From contig NZ_VICD02000207.1 of the NCBI RefSeq assembly GCF_006546735.2, positions 1-32,243 on the forward strand: a DNA stretch of 32,243 bases, given 5' to 3'. Position 1 is the first letter of the stretch, and every line of letters begins with the position of its first letter. The notes below the pieces were generated by a model. That model ran no database searches. It had not been told where the DNA came from and saw only the letters and a list, made by a program, of their open reading frames with translations. Position numbers and translations under genes: made by a program. This document shows positions 1 to 7,423 of this stretch, piece after piece. Origin of the DNA: Marilutibacter maris (GTDB lineage: Bacteria; Pseudomonadota; Gammaproteobacteria; Xanthomonadales; Xanthomonadaceae).

Positions 1-1244
1 ACCACGCCGCCGTGACGCGCGACCAGGTCCGCGGCGGCGCCGAGACGATCGCCCTGCACATCGGCGGTCGAGCGGCCGAGCAGACGTGCGGCCTCGCCCG
101 GGTGCGGCGTCAGCACGGCATGGCCGGAAGGTACCGCCGCCCCCTGCGCGAGCAGGTTCAGCGCGTCGGCGTCCAGCACCGCGCAGCGGGCGGCGCCCAA
201 GGCCTCGAACAGCCCCCGTCCCCACGCTCCCTGCCCCAGGCCGGGACCGATCGCCAGCACGTCGGCCGCCTCCAGCATCGGCTCGAGCGAAGCGTCGCCG
301 AGCGCATCGACAGCGTGCACCATCGCCTCCGGACGTCGTGCCAGCATGGCCGCCAGGTGCGCGCTGCGGGTAACCACGTCGACCAGTCCGGCGCCGCTGC
401 GCAGCGCGGCTTCGGCGGCAAGCAGGATCGCGCCGCCGTGGCCCAGGTCGCCACCGACGCAGAGCACCCGACCGTTGCGACCCTTGTGGCTGTCGCGACG
501 GCGTGGCCGCAACCAGCGGCCGAGATCGGCCGACGTCAGCAGCTCCGCAACCGGCTCGAGCCCGGCGCGGTCCTCGGTCGCCAGGCCGAGATCGGCCAGA
601 GCACGGACGCCGACATGGTCCAGTGCCGCACCGGTGACCAGGCCGGCCTTGGCGGCGATGAACTCCAGGGTGCGTTGGGCAACCACCGCCGCGCCTGCGA
701 CCGAGCCGGTCGCGGCATCGACGCCGCTGGGCACGTCCAGCGCCAGCACCGGCATCGCCGCGGCATTGATCGCCTCGATCAGCGCGGCCGCCTCGCCCTC
801 CGGCGCCCGCGCCAGCCCGATTCCGAACAGCGCGTCGACAATCAGTTCACAGTCCGGCAGTCCTCCGGCGAACGTCTGCTCGCGGCCACCGTCGGCGCGG
901 TAACGCTCTGCCGCGGCAACCGCCAGATCCCCGCGCGGCGCATGCGCGGGCAACCGCACGACGACCACCTCGCGCCCCGAGCCCAACGCATGGCGGGCCA
1001 GTTCATAACCATCGCCACCGTTGTTGCCGGGTCCGCAGACCACCGCGATCCTGTGCGCATCGGGCCAGTGCGCGAGCAACTCGCGCCACGCCGATTGGCC
1101 GGCGCGACGCATCAGTTCGGCGGCATCGCCCAGGCGCTGCGCGGCCCGCGTCTCGATCGCGCGCAATGCGGCCACATCGAACAGGCCGACGCCGGATGGC
1201 GCGGCAACGGATGGCGATCCGCCCGGAAAGGACTCGGCATGCAT
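1..1244 (-). CDS. nnr: Bifunctional NAD(P)HX epimerase/dehydratase, partial (C-terminus outside window)
   Basis: Repairs hydrated NADH and NADPH: the N-terminal YjeF_N domain epimerises R- and S-NAD(P)HX, and the C-terminal ribokinase-like domain dehydrates S-NAD(P)HX with ADP. About 414 codons are visible, starting at an ATG (MHAESF...). The N-domain shows CGPGNNGGDGYELARHA near residues 70-87 and LDVPSGVDA. The C-domain begins around HKGRNGRVLCVGGD and shows AIGPGLGQ, DADALNLL and LTPHPGEA. The catalytic GxGD region must lie beyond base 1. It diverges from queG, as yjeF and yjeS do in E. coli, so tsaE may follow outside the window. There is no Shine-Dalgarno sequence; a TAGAAT box ends 6 bases before the ATG, which suggests a leaderless transcript. 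The family call is secure. Confidence 0.95.
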   Translation of the reverse strand, partial: MHAESFPGGSPSVAAPSGVGLFDVAALRAIETRAAQRLGDAAELMRRAGQSAWRELLAHWPDAHRIAVVCGPGNNGGDGYELARHALGSGREVVVVRLPAHAPRGDLAVAAAERYRADGGREQTFAGGLPDCELIVDALFGIGLARAPEGEAAALIEAINAAAMPVLALDVPSGVDAATGSVAGAAVVAQRTLEFIAAKAGLVTGAALDHVGVRALADLGLATEDRAGLEPVAELLTSADLGRWLRPRRRDSHKGRNGRVLCVGGDLGHGGAILLAAEAALRSGAGLVDVVTRSAHLAAMLARRPEAMVHAVDALGDASLEPMLEAADVLAIGPGLGQGAWGRGLFEALGAARCAVLDADALNLLAQGAAVPSGHAVLTPHPGEAARLLGRSTADVQGDRLGAAADLVARHGGV

Positions 1245-1250
1245 CGGGCG

Positions 1251-1260
1251 ATTCTATACT
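1251..1260. promoter_or_regulatory. AT-rich patch with -10-like boxes for divergent nnr and queG
   Basis: This is the only AT-rich stretch in the 25-bp nnr/queG gap. On the minus strand it reads TAGAAT (1256-1251), which places +1 on the A of the nnr ATG at 1244. On the plus strand it reads TATACT (1255-1260), which places +1 near 1267, three bases before the queG GTG. No good -35 hexamer is visible on either strand, and neither gene has a Shine-Dalgarno sequence. Assignment is by pattern only. Confidence 0.4.
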
Positions 1261-1269
1261 TGCACTGTC

Positions 1270-2367
1270 GTGAACACCGCCGCCGCCCCGGATGTCGATT
1301 ACGCCGCGCTGGCCGAGCGCGTGCGCGAGCTGGCGCGCGAGTTCGGCTTCCAGCGCTGCGGCATCGCCGGCATCGAGCTGGGCGAGGACGAGACGCATCT
1401 GCGCAGTTGGCTGGCCGAGGGCCTGTACGGCTCGATGGACTGGATGGCCCGCCACGGCGACAAGCGCTCGCGCCCGTCGGCGCTGATCCCGGGCACGCTG
1501 CGGGTGATCTCGGTCGGCCTGGACTACGGCCGCAACGATGGCGAGGAGGCCTGGGACACCCTCGCCGACGGCGAGCGCGCCTATGTCGCCCGCTACGCGC
1601 TGGGCCGCGACTACCACAAGCTGATGCGCCAGCGCCTGCAAAGGATGGCCGAGCGTCTGGCGGTCGAGGTCGGCGCGTTCGGCCATCGCGTGTTCGTCGA
1701 TTCCGCGCCGGTGCTGGAACGCGCACTCGCACGCAACGCCGGTCTGGGCTGGATCGGCAAGCACACCTGCCTGATCGACAAGGACGGCGGCTCGTGGTTC
1801 TTCCTCGGCGAGATCTATGTCGACCTGCCGTTGCCGATCGATCCGCCGGCCAGCGCGCACTGCGGCACCTGCACCCGCTGCATCGACATCTGTCCGACCC
1901 GCGCGATCGTCGCCCCGAACCGGCTCGACGCGCGCCGCTGCATCGCCTACCTGACGATCGAGCACGAAGGCGCGATCCCCGAGCCGCTGCGCGAGCCGAT
2001 CGGCAACCGCATCTTCGGTTGCGACGATTGCCAGCTGGTCTGCCCCTGGAACAAGTTCGCGCGCCGCACCGACGAACCCGACTTCCGCGCCCGCAACGAC
2101 CTCGACCGCGCGAGCCTGGCCGAACTGTTCGCCTGGGACGAGGACGAGTTCCTGCGCCGCACCGAGGGCTCGGCGATCCGCCGCAGCGGCCACGAGCGCT
2201 GGCTGCGCAACATCGCCGTCGCCCTGGGCAACGCACCGACCACGCCGGAAGTGCTGGCCGCGCTGGCGTCGCGTCGCGACCACCCCAGCGCCCTGGTCCG
2301 CGAACACGTCGAATGGGCGCTGGCCCGGCACGCGAAGGAAGCCGATCTCCCGCAGGGGCGGCCGTAG
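1270..2367 (+). CDS. queG: Epoxyqueuosine reductase QueG
   Basis: Reduces epoxyqueuosine to queuosine in the wobble position of tRNAs with GUN anticodons; a cytosolic, cobalamin- and [4Fe-4S]-dependent enzyme. The protein is 365 aa, close to the family length. It shows the two-cluster ferredoxin pattern: CGTCTRCIDICP with C198, C201, C204 and C208, then CDDCQLVCPWN with C251, C254 and C258. The N-terminal half carries QRCGIAGIEL and YGSMDWMARHGDKRSRP, typical of the cobalamin-binding domain, and the C-terminus is HEAT-like. GTG at 1270 was chosen because the protein then begins like known QueG proteins; the frame stays open upstream but overlaps nnr. No Shine-Dalgarno sequence is visible. The stop codon lies inside a GTAGGAGCG string resembling the head of the downstream REP repeat. 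Confidence 0.95.
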   Translation: MNTAAAPDVDYAALAERVRELAREFGFQRCGIAGIELGEDETHLRSWLAEGLYGSMDWMARHGDKRSRPSALIPGTLRVISVGLDYGRNDGEEAWDTLADGERAYVARYALGRDYHKLMRQRLQRMAERLAVEVGAFGHRVFVDSAPVLERALARNAGLGWIGKHTCLIDKDGGSWFFLGEIYVDLPLPIDPPASAHCGTCTRCIDICPTRAIVAPNRLDARRCIAYLTIEHEGAIPEPLREPIGNRIFGCDDCQLVCPWNKFARRTDEPDFRARNDLDRASLAELFAWDEDEFLRRTEGSAIRRSGHERWLRNIAVALGNAPTTPEVLAALASRRDHPSALVREHVEWALARHAKEADLPQGRP

Positions 2368-2392
2368 GAGCGTCCGTCTACCTCATGAGCCC

Positions 2393-2534
2393 AGCCCCCT
2401 GAGTCAGGGAGCGATTCGCATCGCAGATGCGAATGGGGGTGTGGCAGCGCAACGGCGGGGCCCAAGGTTTGCGCAGCAAACCTTGGGAGATATCCGGGCG
2501 CAGCCGGATATCGCCCCCCCTGACTCAGGGGGCT
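2393..2534. repeat. Cloverleaf-like palindromic element (outer stem plus three hairpins)
   Basis: A perfect 17-bp inverted repeat (AGCCCCCTGAGTCAGGG at 2393-2409, its complement at 2518-2534) encloses three perfect hairpins. Arm 1 has 8-bp stems at 2414-2421 and 2427-2434 around CGCAG. Arm 2 has 12-bp stems at 2461-2472 and 2476-2487 around GCA. Arm 3 has 9-bp stems at 2489-2497 and 2504-2512 around GCGCAG. All three apices read CGCAG. It lies in the 266-bp gap between convergent queG and the VOC gene. The geometry is seen directly. That it is a dispersed genomic repeat or mobile palindromic unit is inference. No open reading frame of note lies inside. Confidence 0.8.
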
Positions 2535-2562
2535 GGTGATGTCCTTGGGGCAAGGATTTCCT

Positions 2563-2613
2563 GTAGGAGCGGCGTGAGCCGCGATGAAGCATTCATGGGA
2601 ACGCCGCTCCTAC
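2563..2613. repeat. REP/BIME-type palindromic element
   Basis: GTAGGAGCGGCG (2563-2574) and its exact complement (2602-2613) flank two small hairpins: GCGGC-GTGA-GCCGC (2569-2582) and ATGAA-GCA-TTCAT (2584-2596). The GTAGGAGCGGC..GCCGC head is typical of REP sequences mobilised by REP-associated tyrosine transposases in Pseudomonas and Xanthomonadaceae. It sits at the 3' ends of convergent queG and the VOC gene, the usual place for REPs, and may act as a weak terminator or mRNA 3'-end stabiliser. A short copy of the head (GTAGGAGCG) overlaps the queG stop at 2364-2372. Confidence 0.75.
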
Positions 2614-2633
2614 GGGGCAAAGGTCGTGAAGAC

Positions 2634-3008
2634 TCAGGCCGGGTTGGCGATCTCGATCAGGTTGCCGTCGGGGTCGCGGAAATACACCGACGTGATCGGC
2701 CCGGTGGCGCCGGTGCGCGGCACCGGGCCGGCCTCGATCGCGACCTCGAGCCGGCGCAGGCGCGCGATCACCGCATCCAGCGGTTCGGTGGTCAGCAGAC
2801 AGAAGTCGCCGCTGCCGCGGGTCGGGGCGGCGGCATGCGGCCGCAGCTCGCGGCCGGCCTGGTGCAGGTTGATCTTGTGCGCGCCGAAACGCAGCGCGTG
2901 ACGGCCCTCGCCGAACACCACGATCTCCATTCCGAGCACGTCGCGGTAGAACGCGCAGCTGGCCTCGATCGATCGGACGGTGAGCACGAAGTGATCGAGG
3001 CGGATCAT
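2634..3008 (-). CDS. VOC-fold (glyoxalase/dioxygenase superfamily) protein
   Basis: A 124-aa single-module vicinal-oxygen-chelate protein. It opens with IRLDHFVLTVRSIEASCAFYRDVLGMEIV and ends with VYFRDPDGNLIEIANPA, the classic first and last VOC strands. His6 and the Glu of LIEIAN are the usual metal ligands; HKINLHQ supplies a further candidate near the middle. The substrate cannot be predicted: relatives are annotated as glyoxalase-like or biphenyl-diol-dioxygenase-like and are mostly uncharacterised. The ATG follows the pgi stop with one base between, so it is almost certainly co-transcribed and translationally coupled with pgi. Confidence 0.85.
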   Translation of the reverse strand: MIRLDHFVLTVRSIEASCAFYRDVLGMEIVVFGEGRHALRFGAHKINLHQAGRELRPHAAAPTRGSGDFCLLTTEPLDAVIARLRRLEVAIEAGPVPRTGATGPITSVYFRDPDGNLIEIANPA

Positions 3009-3009
3009 G

Positions 3010-4533
3010 TCAGCTCCGTCGCAGCTCTTCGAGCAGGACCCGGGTCACCGGGTCGTCGGCCTCGGCCTCGCCGGCCAGCGCCGGCAGCAGGCGACTGGCG
3101 ACCTGCTTGCCGAGCTCGACGCCGAACTGGTCGAAGGCGTTGATGCCCCAGGCCACCGATTGCAGGTAGACGCTGTGCTCGTACAGCGCCAGCAGCGCGC
3201 CGAGCGCGCGCGGGGTCAGCGCATCGAGCAGGATCGTGGTGGTCGGACGTCCGCCGGCGTAGGCGCGGTGCGGATCGTCGCTGCCCTGGCCGTTGGCGAA
3301 CGCCTCGGTCTGGGCCAGCAGGTTCGCATGCAGCGCGCGATGGTTGTCGGCGTACGGCGCGTCGGCGCGGACCACGCCGATGAAGTCCGCCGGCACGATC
3401 GACGTGCCCTGGTGCAGGGCCTGGAAGAAGCTGTGCTGGGTATCGGTGCCGACCCCGCCCCACCACACCGGCACGGTGTCGCCGGCCACCGGCGAACCGT
3501 CGCGGCGCACCGACTTGCCGAGGCTCTCCATCACCAGTTGTTGCAGGTAGTTCGACAGCAGCCTCAGGCGCTCGTCGTAGGGCAGCACCGCGTGGGTCGC
3601 ATGACCGAGCGCGTTGCGGTTCCACAGCGCGGTCGCCGCATGCCAGGCCGCCAGATTGCGCTCCAGCGGCGAGCCCAGCACGTGCGCGTCCATCTCGGCG
3701 GCGCCGGCGAGGAAGGCCTCGAACGCGTCCATGCCGATCGCCAGCGCAATCGGGAAACCGACCGCCGACCACAGCGAATAGCGGCCGCCGACCCAGTCCC
3801 ACATCGGCAGGATGCGCTCGGCCGGAATGCCGAAGGCCTCGGCCGGCCGTTCGACGTTGGCCGACACCGCGTACAGCCGCCGTGCCGCGCCCTCGCCCAG
3901 CCAGTCGCCCAGCACCCGGCCGTTGAGCAGGGTCTCCTGGGTGCCGAAGGTCTTGGAGATCAGGATGCCGGCGGTCCGCGCCGGGTCCAGGCCGGCCAGC
4001 ACGCGCTGGGCCGCGTGGCCGTCGACGTTGGAAAGGAAGTGCACACGCAGGCCACGCGCGGCCGGGTCGGCCAGCGCATCGACCGCGAGCCGCGGACCGA
4101 GGTCGGAACCGCCGATGCCGACGCTGACCACGTCGGTGACCGCCTCCGCCTCCAGCGCCGCGACCAGCTCGCGCATCCGCGCGCGCGCCTGCAGCGCCTG
4201 GGCGTGGGCGGCCTTCGCCACCGGCGCCTCGGACAGGTCGCCGCGCAACGCGGTATGCAGCACCGCGCGGTCCTCGGTCAGGTTGATCTTCTCGCCATCG
4301 AACTGGGCGCGGATGCGGCCGGAGGCGTCGGCCTCGCGCAGGACCGCGAACAGCGCCTCGAGCGCATCGCGGTCGTAGCCCTGGCGGGCGAAGTTGGCGT
4401 AGACGGGACCGACCCGCAGCGCCAGCTCGCGGGCGCGGCCGGGGTCGGCACCGACCAGGTCGGAGGTGCGCCGGTCCTTCAGGCGCGCCACATGGGGCTG
4501 GAGAGCGGCGTCGATCCTGTCCGTGGCGGTCAT
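3010..4533 (-). CDS. pgi: Glucose-6-phosphate isomerase
   Basis: Interconverts glucose 6-phosphate and fructose 6-phosphate in the cytosol. The protein is 507 aa, shorter than the roughly 549 aa of E. coli Pgi, as in other Xanthomonad-type enzymes. Both family signatures are present: [14 protein letters not shown] (246-259) and [18 protein letters not shown] (467-484). Catalytic residues by alignment are E336 (VMESLGK), H367 (TDTQHSF) and K476 (VELGK). AAAGG nine bases before the ATG serves as ribosome-binding site. It is last but one in the pcnB-folK-panBCD-pgi-VOC block, 22 bp after panD. Besides glycolysis and gluconeogenesis it supplies fructose 6-phosphate for amino-sugar nucleotides, precursors used by the polysaccharide locus further right. 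Confidence 0.97.
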   Translation of the reverse strand: MTATDRIDAALQPHVARLKDRRTSDLVGADPGRARELALRVGPVYANFARQGYDRDALEALFAVLREADASGRIRAQFDGEKINLTEDRAVLHTALRGDLSEAPVAKAAHAQALQARARMRELVAALEAEAVTDVVSVGIGGSDLGPRLAVDALADPAARGLRVHFLSNVDGHAAQRVLAGLDPARTAGILISKTFGTQETLLNGRVLGDWLGEGAARRLYAVSANVERPAEAFGIPAERILPMWDWVGGRYSLWSAVGFPIALAIGMDAFEAFLAGAAEMDAHVLGSPLERNLAAWHAATALWNRNALGHATHAVLPYDERLRLLSNYLQQLVMESLGKSVRRDGSPVAGDTVPVWWGGVGTDTQHSFFQALHQGTSIVPADFIGVVRADAPYADNHRALHANLLAQTEAFANGQGSDDPHRAYAGGRPTTTILLDALTPRALGALLALYEHSVYLQSVAWGINAFDQFGVELGKQVASRLLPALAGEAEADDPVTRVLLEELRRS

Positions 4534-4555
4534 CGAGGGCCTTTGGCGCGGACCG

Positions 4556-4936
4556 TCAGGCGGCCTGGGCGGGAATGGAATGGTTGGTATGGGTCAACCG
4601 GTTCTCGCGGTCGACATAGACCAGGGTCGGCTTGAACTTGGCCGCCTCGGCTTCGTCGCACTGGCCATAGGCGCAGATGATGACCAGGTCGCCGGGCTGG
4701 GCCAGATGCGCGGCGGCGCCGTTGACCGAGATCACCCCGCTGCCTTCCTCGCCGCGGATCGCGTAGGTCACGAAGCGCTGGCCGTTGTTGATGTTGAAGA
4801 TGTGCACCTGCTCGTATTCGCGGATGCCCGAGATGTCGAGCAGGCGGCCGTCGATCGCGCACGAGCCCTCGTAGTGCAGCTCGGCGTGGGTGACGGTGGC
4901 GCGGTGGATCTTGGCCTTGAGCAGGTTCAACAGCAT
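4556..4936 (-). CDS. panD: Aspartate 1-decarboxylase (pyruvoyl enzyme)
   Basis: Decarboxylates L-aspartate to beta-alanine for pantothenate synthesis. The protein is 126 aa, the same length as the E. coli enzyme. The proenzyme self-cleaves between G24 and S25 in YEGSCAID, leaving a pyruvoyl group on the new N-terminus; Lys9, His11 and Tyr58-region residues of the active site are in the expected context. The start ([12 protein letters not shown]) fits the family exactly, and GGAG lies about 9 bases upstream. It follows panC by 188 bp on the minus strand, a larger gap than elsewhere in this block, with a hairpin right after the panC stop, so panD may also have its own promoter. Confidence 0.97.
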   Translation of the reverse strand: MLLNLLKAKIHRATVTHAELHYEGSCAIDGRLLDISGIREYEQVHIFNINNGQRFVTYAIRGEEGSGVISVNGAAAHLAQPGDLVIICAYGQCDEAEAAKFKPTLVYVDRENRLTHTNHSIPAQAA

Positions 4937-5105
4937 GTCGGTTCTCCGTCGCGGGACGGCTCGGCGGGGACTGGAGCGTGGAAGATGGCGGGCGGCGCGG
5001 CGGGCAGTCCGCCGGGTCCTCCTGCCTGGGCTCCCGAGTTTAGCAGTCGATGGCGCGATGCAACATAACCGCGCCTGACGCGACCGCATCCGACCCTGCC
5101 CGGCC

Positions 5106-5124
5106 GCGCAACACTGCGTTGCGC
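5106..5124 (-). terminator. Hairpin abutting the panC stop codon
   Basis: GCGCAAC (5106-5112) and GTTGCGC (5118-5124) form a perfect 7-bp stem with a 5-base loop immediately after the panC stop on the minus strand. No T-run follows, so it is at best an attenuator, a Rho-assisted terminator or an mRNA-stabilising structure between panC and panD. Confidence 0.35.
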
Positions 5125-5976
5125 TCAGCGCTCGAATTCGAGGTTGTCGATCAGCCGGGTGCGGCCGAGCCGGGCCGCGATCAGCGCCACCCAGGCGCCG
5201 TCGGCATCGGCCAGCGCCGGCTCGGACAGGTCCGGGCGCCGGATCGCGGCGTAGTCGACCGCGAAGCCCTCCGCCCCCAGGCGCTCGGCCGCATCGGCCT
5301 CGACCTGCGCCCAGGGCCGCCCGGCACGCACGCCGTCGCGCATCTCCAGCAAGGTGGCGTGGATACGGGCGGCAAGCGGGCGCTCGGCGGCCGACAGGTA
5401 CTGGTTGCGCGAACTCATCGCCAGGCCGTCGGGCTCGCGCAGGATCGGCGCGGCGGCGATCTCCAGCGGGAACGACAGCTCGCGGACCAGATAGCGGATC
5501 ACCGCCAGTTGCTGGTAGTCCTTGCGGCCGAACAGCGCGACATCGGGCTGGACCTGGTTGAACAGCCGTGCGACGACGGTGGCGACGCCGTCGAAATGGC
5601 CCGGACGATGCGCCCCTTCGAGCACGCCGGTGACGCCGGGCACGCGCACCTGCACGCTGGCGTCGACCCCGTACGGGTACATCGTCTCCACCGACGGCAG
5701 CCATAGCGCGTGGCAGCCGGCCGCCTCCAGCCCGGCCGCGTCGGCCTCGGGCGTGCGCGGGTAGCGGGCGAAATCTTCGCTGGGACCGAACTGGGTCGGG
5801 TTGACGAACACGCTGGCGACCACCCGGTCGGCGTGGCGCAGCGCCAGCTCGACCAGCGAGAAATGGCCGGCGTGGAGGTTGCCCATGGTCGGCACCAGCG
5901 CCACGCGCAGGCCGGCGCGCTTCCAGTCGGCGACGCGCGCGCGCAGCGCACCCGGATCGGTAAGGGTTTCGAGCAT
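5125..5976 (-). CDS. panC: Pantothenate synthetase
   Basis: Ligates pantoate and beta-alanine through a pantoyl-adenylate in an ATP-dependent reaction. The protein is 283 aa, the normal length. Motifs in order: [11 protein letters not shown] (HIGH-type ATP site), [11 protein letters not shown] (pantoate and ATP contacts), [24 protein letters not shown], and AMSSRN (the KMSKS counterpart). It lies 43 bp after panB and upstream of panD, the standard pantothenate operon order. The start at MLETLTDP agrees with the family. Nothing is unusual apart from the 3' hairpin. Confidence 0.97.
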   Translation of the reverse strand: MLETLTDPGALRARVADWKRAGLRVALVPTMGNLHAGHFSLVELALRHADRVVASVFVNPTQFGPSEDFARYPRTPEADAAGLEAAGCHALWLPSVETMYPYGVDASVQVRVPGVTGVLEGAHRPGHFDGVATVVARLFNQVQPDVALFGRKDYQQLAVIRYLVRELSFPLEIAAAPILREPDGLAMSSRNQYLSAAERPLAARIHATLLEMRDGVRAGRPWAQVEADAAERLGAEGFAVDYAAIRRPDLSEPALADADGAWVALIAARLGRTRLIDNLEFER

Positions 5977-6019
5977 GTCGTCGGGATCTTTCGGTGGGAG
6001 GCGGTCGCGGCGGCGACGC

Positions 6020-6856
6020 TCAGGCGTAGGAATGGTCCGCGTCGGGGAAGCGGCCTTCGCGCACCGCGTCGGCGAAGGCCGCGCAGGCGCCGGCGACCGA
6101 GCCGCCCTCGGCGAGGAAGTCCTTGACGAAGCGCGGCCGGCGATGACCGCTGTTGAGACCGAGCATGTCGTGCAGGACCAGCACCTGGCCGTCGCAGCCG
6201 GGGCCGGCGCCGATGCCGACGGTCGGGATCTCCAGCTCGCCGCTGATCGCGGTGGCGACCGGGGTCGGCACGCATTCCAGCACCAGCAGGCTGGCGCCGG
6301 CCGCCTCGACCGCGCGCGCGTCCTCGCGCAATCGCGCCGCCGCGGCCTCGTCGCGTCCCTGCACCTTGTAACCGCCCAGCCGCAGCACCGACTGCGGAGT
6401 CAGACCGAGGTGGGCGCAGACCGGAATCTCGCGTTCGACCAGGTAGCGGATCACCTCCAGCTTGTGGCCGGCGCCCTCCAGCTTGACCATCCCCGCCCCG
6501 GCCCGCAGCAGCGCCACCGAAGCCTCCAGTGCGCGCGCCGGATCGGCGTCGGCGGCGAACGGCAGATCGGCGACCAGCAGCGCACGGGACAGCCCGCGGG
6601 CGACGCAGGCGGTGTGGTAGGCGATGTCGTCGACGCTGACCGGCAGGGTGCTGTCGTGCCCCTGCACGACCATGCCCAGCGAGTCGCCGACCAGCACCAG
6701 GTCGACGCCGGCGGCGTCCATCGTGCGCGCGAATCCGGCGTCGTAGCAGGTCAGCATCACCAGCTTGTTGCCGTCGCGCTTGGCCTGGCGCAGCTCCGGC
6801 ACGGTCCACGGCTTGGCGCCTGCGGCGCGGGTCTGTTTGGAAGTGGGGGCGTACAT
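6020..6856 (-). CDS. panB: 3-methyl-2-oxobutanoate hydroxymethyltransferase
   Basis: Transfers a hydroxymethyl group from methylene-tetrahydrofolate to alpha-ketoisovalerate to make ketopantoate, the first committed step to pantothenate. Motifs are [18 protein letters not shown] (metal and substrate binding), [24 protein letters not shown] with GGYKVQGR, and [12 protein letters not shown]. The ATG at 6856 (MYAPTSK..., 278 aa) is preferred because AGG lies about 4-8 bases upstream. An in-frame GTG at 6877 would add seven residues (MQTGSRH). It follows folK closely, so the folate-cofactor gene and the folate-using enzyme are co-transcribed. Confidence 0.96.
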   Translation of the reverse strand: MYAPTSKQTRAAGAKPWTVPELRQAKRDGNKLVMLTCYDAGFARTMDAAGVDLVLVGDSLGMVVQGHDSTLPVSVDDIAYHTACVARGLSRALLVADLPFAADADPARALEASVALLRAGAGMVKLEGAGHKLEVIRYLVEREIPVCAHLGLTPQSVLRLGGYKVQGRDEAAAARLREDARAVEAAGASLLVLECVPTPVATAISGELEIPTVGIGAGPGCDGQVLVLHDMLGLNSGHRRPRFVKDFLAEGGSVAGACAAFADAVREGRFPDADHSYA

Positions 6857-6886
6857 GTGCCTGGAGCCTGTTTGCACGGATCTGCC

Positions 6887-7396
6887 CTAGCGTAGCGCCT
6901 CGATGCCGGTGATCGCCATCGATTCCAGTTGCGCGCGCGCCGGACCGACGCCGGGAATGACCGCCTCGGGCGCGATCTCGACCAGCGGCAGCAGCGCGAA
7001 CGCGCGCTCGTGCAGGCGCGGATGCGGGACCTGCAGACCCGGCAGGTCGATCGCCGCGTCGCCGTACAGCAGCAGATCCAGGTCGAGCGTGCGCGGGCCC
7101 CAGCGCGGCGCATCGTCGCCGCGGTCGCGACCGGCGTCGCGCTCGATCTCCAGCATCGCCGCCAGCAGCGCCTCGGGCGCCAGCGTGGTCTCCAGCGCCG
7201 CCACCGCATTGATGAAGTCCGGCTGCGCGGTCATCCCCCAAGCCGGGGTCCGGTAGAAACGGGAGACCGCGCGCAGGCGCGAGCCCGGCAGCGCGGCAAG
7301 CGCATCGACCGCGGCGCGCAGGGTCGCCGGCACGTCGCCCAGGTTGCCGCCGAGGCCGAGGTAGGCGACCACCGGCCGCTTCGCTTCATCGCCCAT
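6887..7396 (-). CDS. folK: 6-hydroxymethyl-7,8-dihydropterin pyrophosphokinase (HPPK)
   Basis: Transfers pyrophosphate from ATP to 6-hydroxymethyl-dihydropterin in folate synthesis. The protein is 169 aa, near the 159 aa of E. coli FolK. It shows AYLGLGGNLGD at the N-terminus, SRFYRTPAWG, QPDFINAV, and the HPPK signature RWGPRTLDLDLLLYG carrying the paired Mg-binding aspartates. HPRLHERAFALLPL closes the active site. It is 27 bp downstream of pcnB, as in E. coli, and upstream of panB. Confidence 0.96.
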   Translation of the reverse strand: MGDEAKRPVVAYLGLGGNLGDVPATLRAAVDALAALPGSRLRAVSRFYRTPAWGMTAQPDFINAVAALETTLAPEALLAAMLEIERDAGRDRGDDAPRWGPRTLDLDLLLYGDAAIDLPGLQVPHPRLHERAFALLPLVEIAPEAVIPGVGPARAQLESMAITGIEALR

Positions 7397-7423
7397 TGCC
7401 GTCGCCCGCCGATTGCCGCCGGC

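Noticed and set aside
12-2402. A 796-codon plus-strand open frame
   Set aside because: It runs antisense to nnr and out of frame with queG, has the Arg/Ala/Gly-rich composition of GC-rich shadow frames, and shows no family motif.
2393-2534. The cloverleaf element as a tRNA gene or an integron attC site
   Set aside because: It has no tRNA consensus (no T-loop, anticodon context or CCA), and no attC core sites (RYYYAAC/GTTRRRY). The stems are too perfect for attC.
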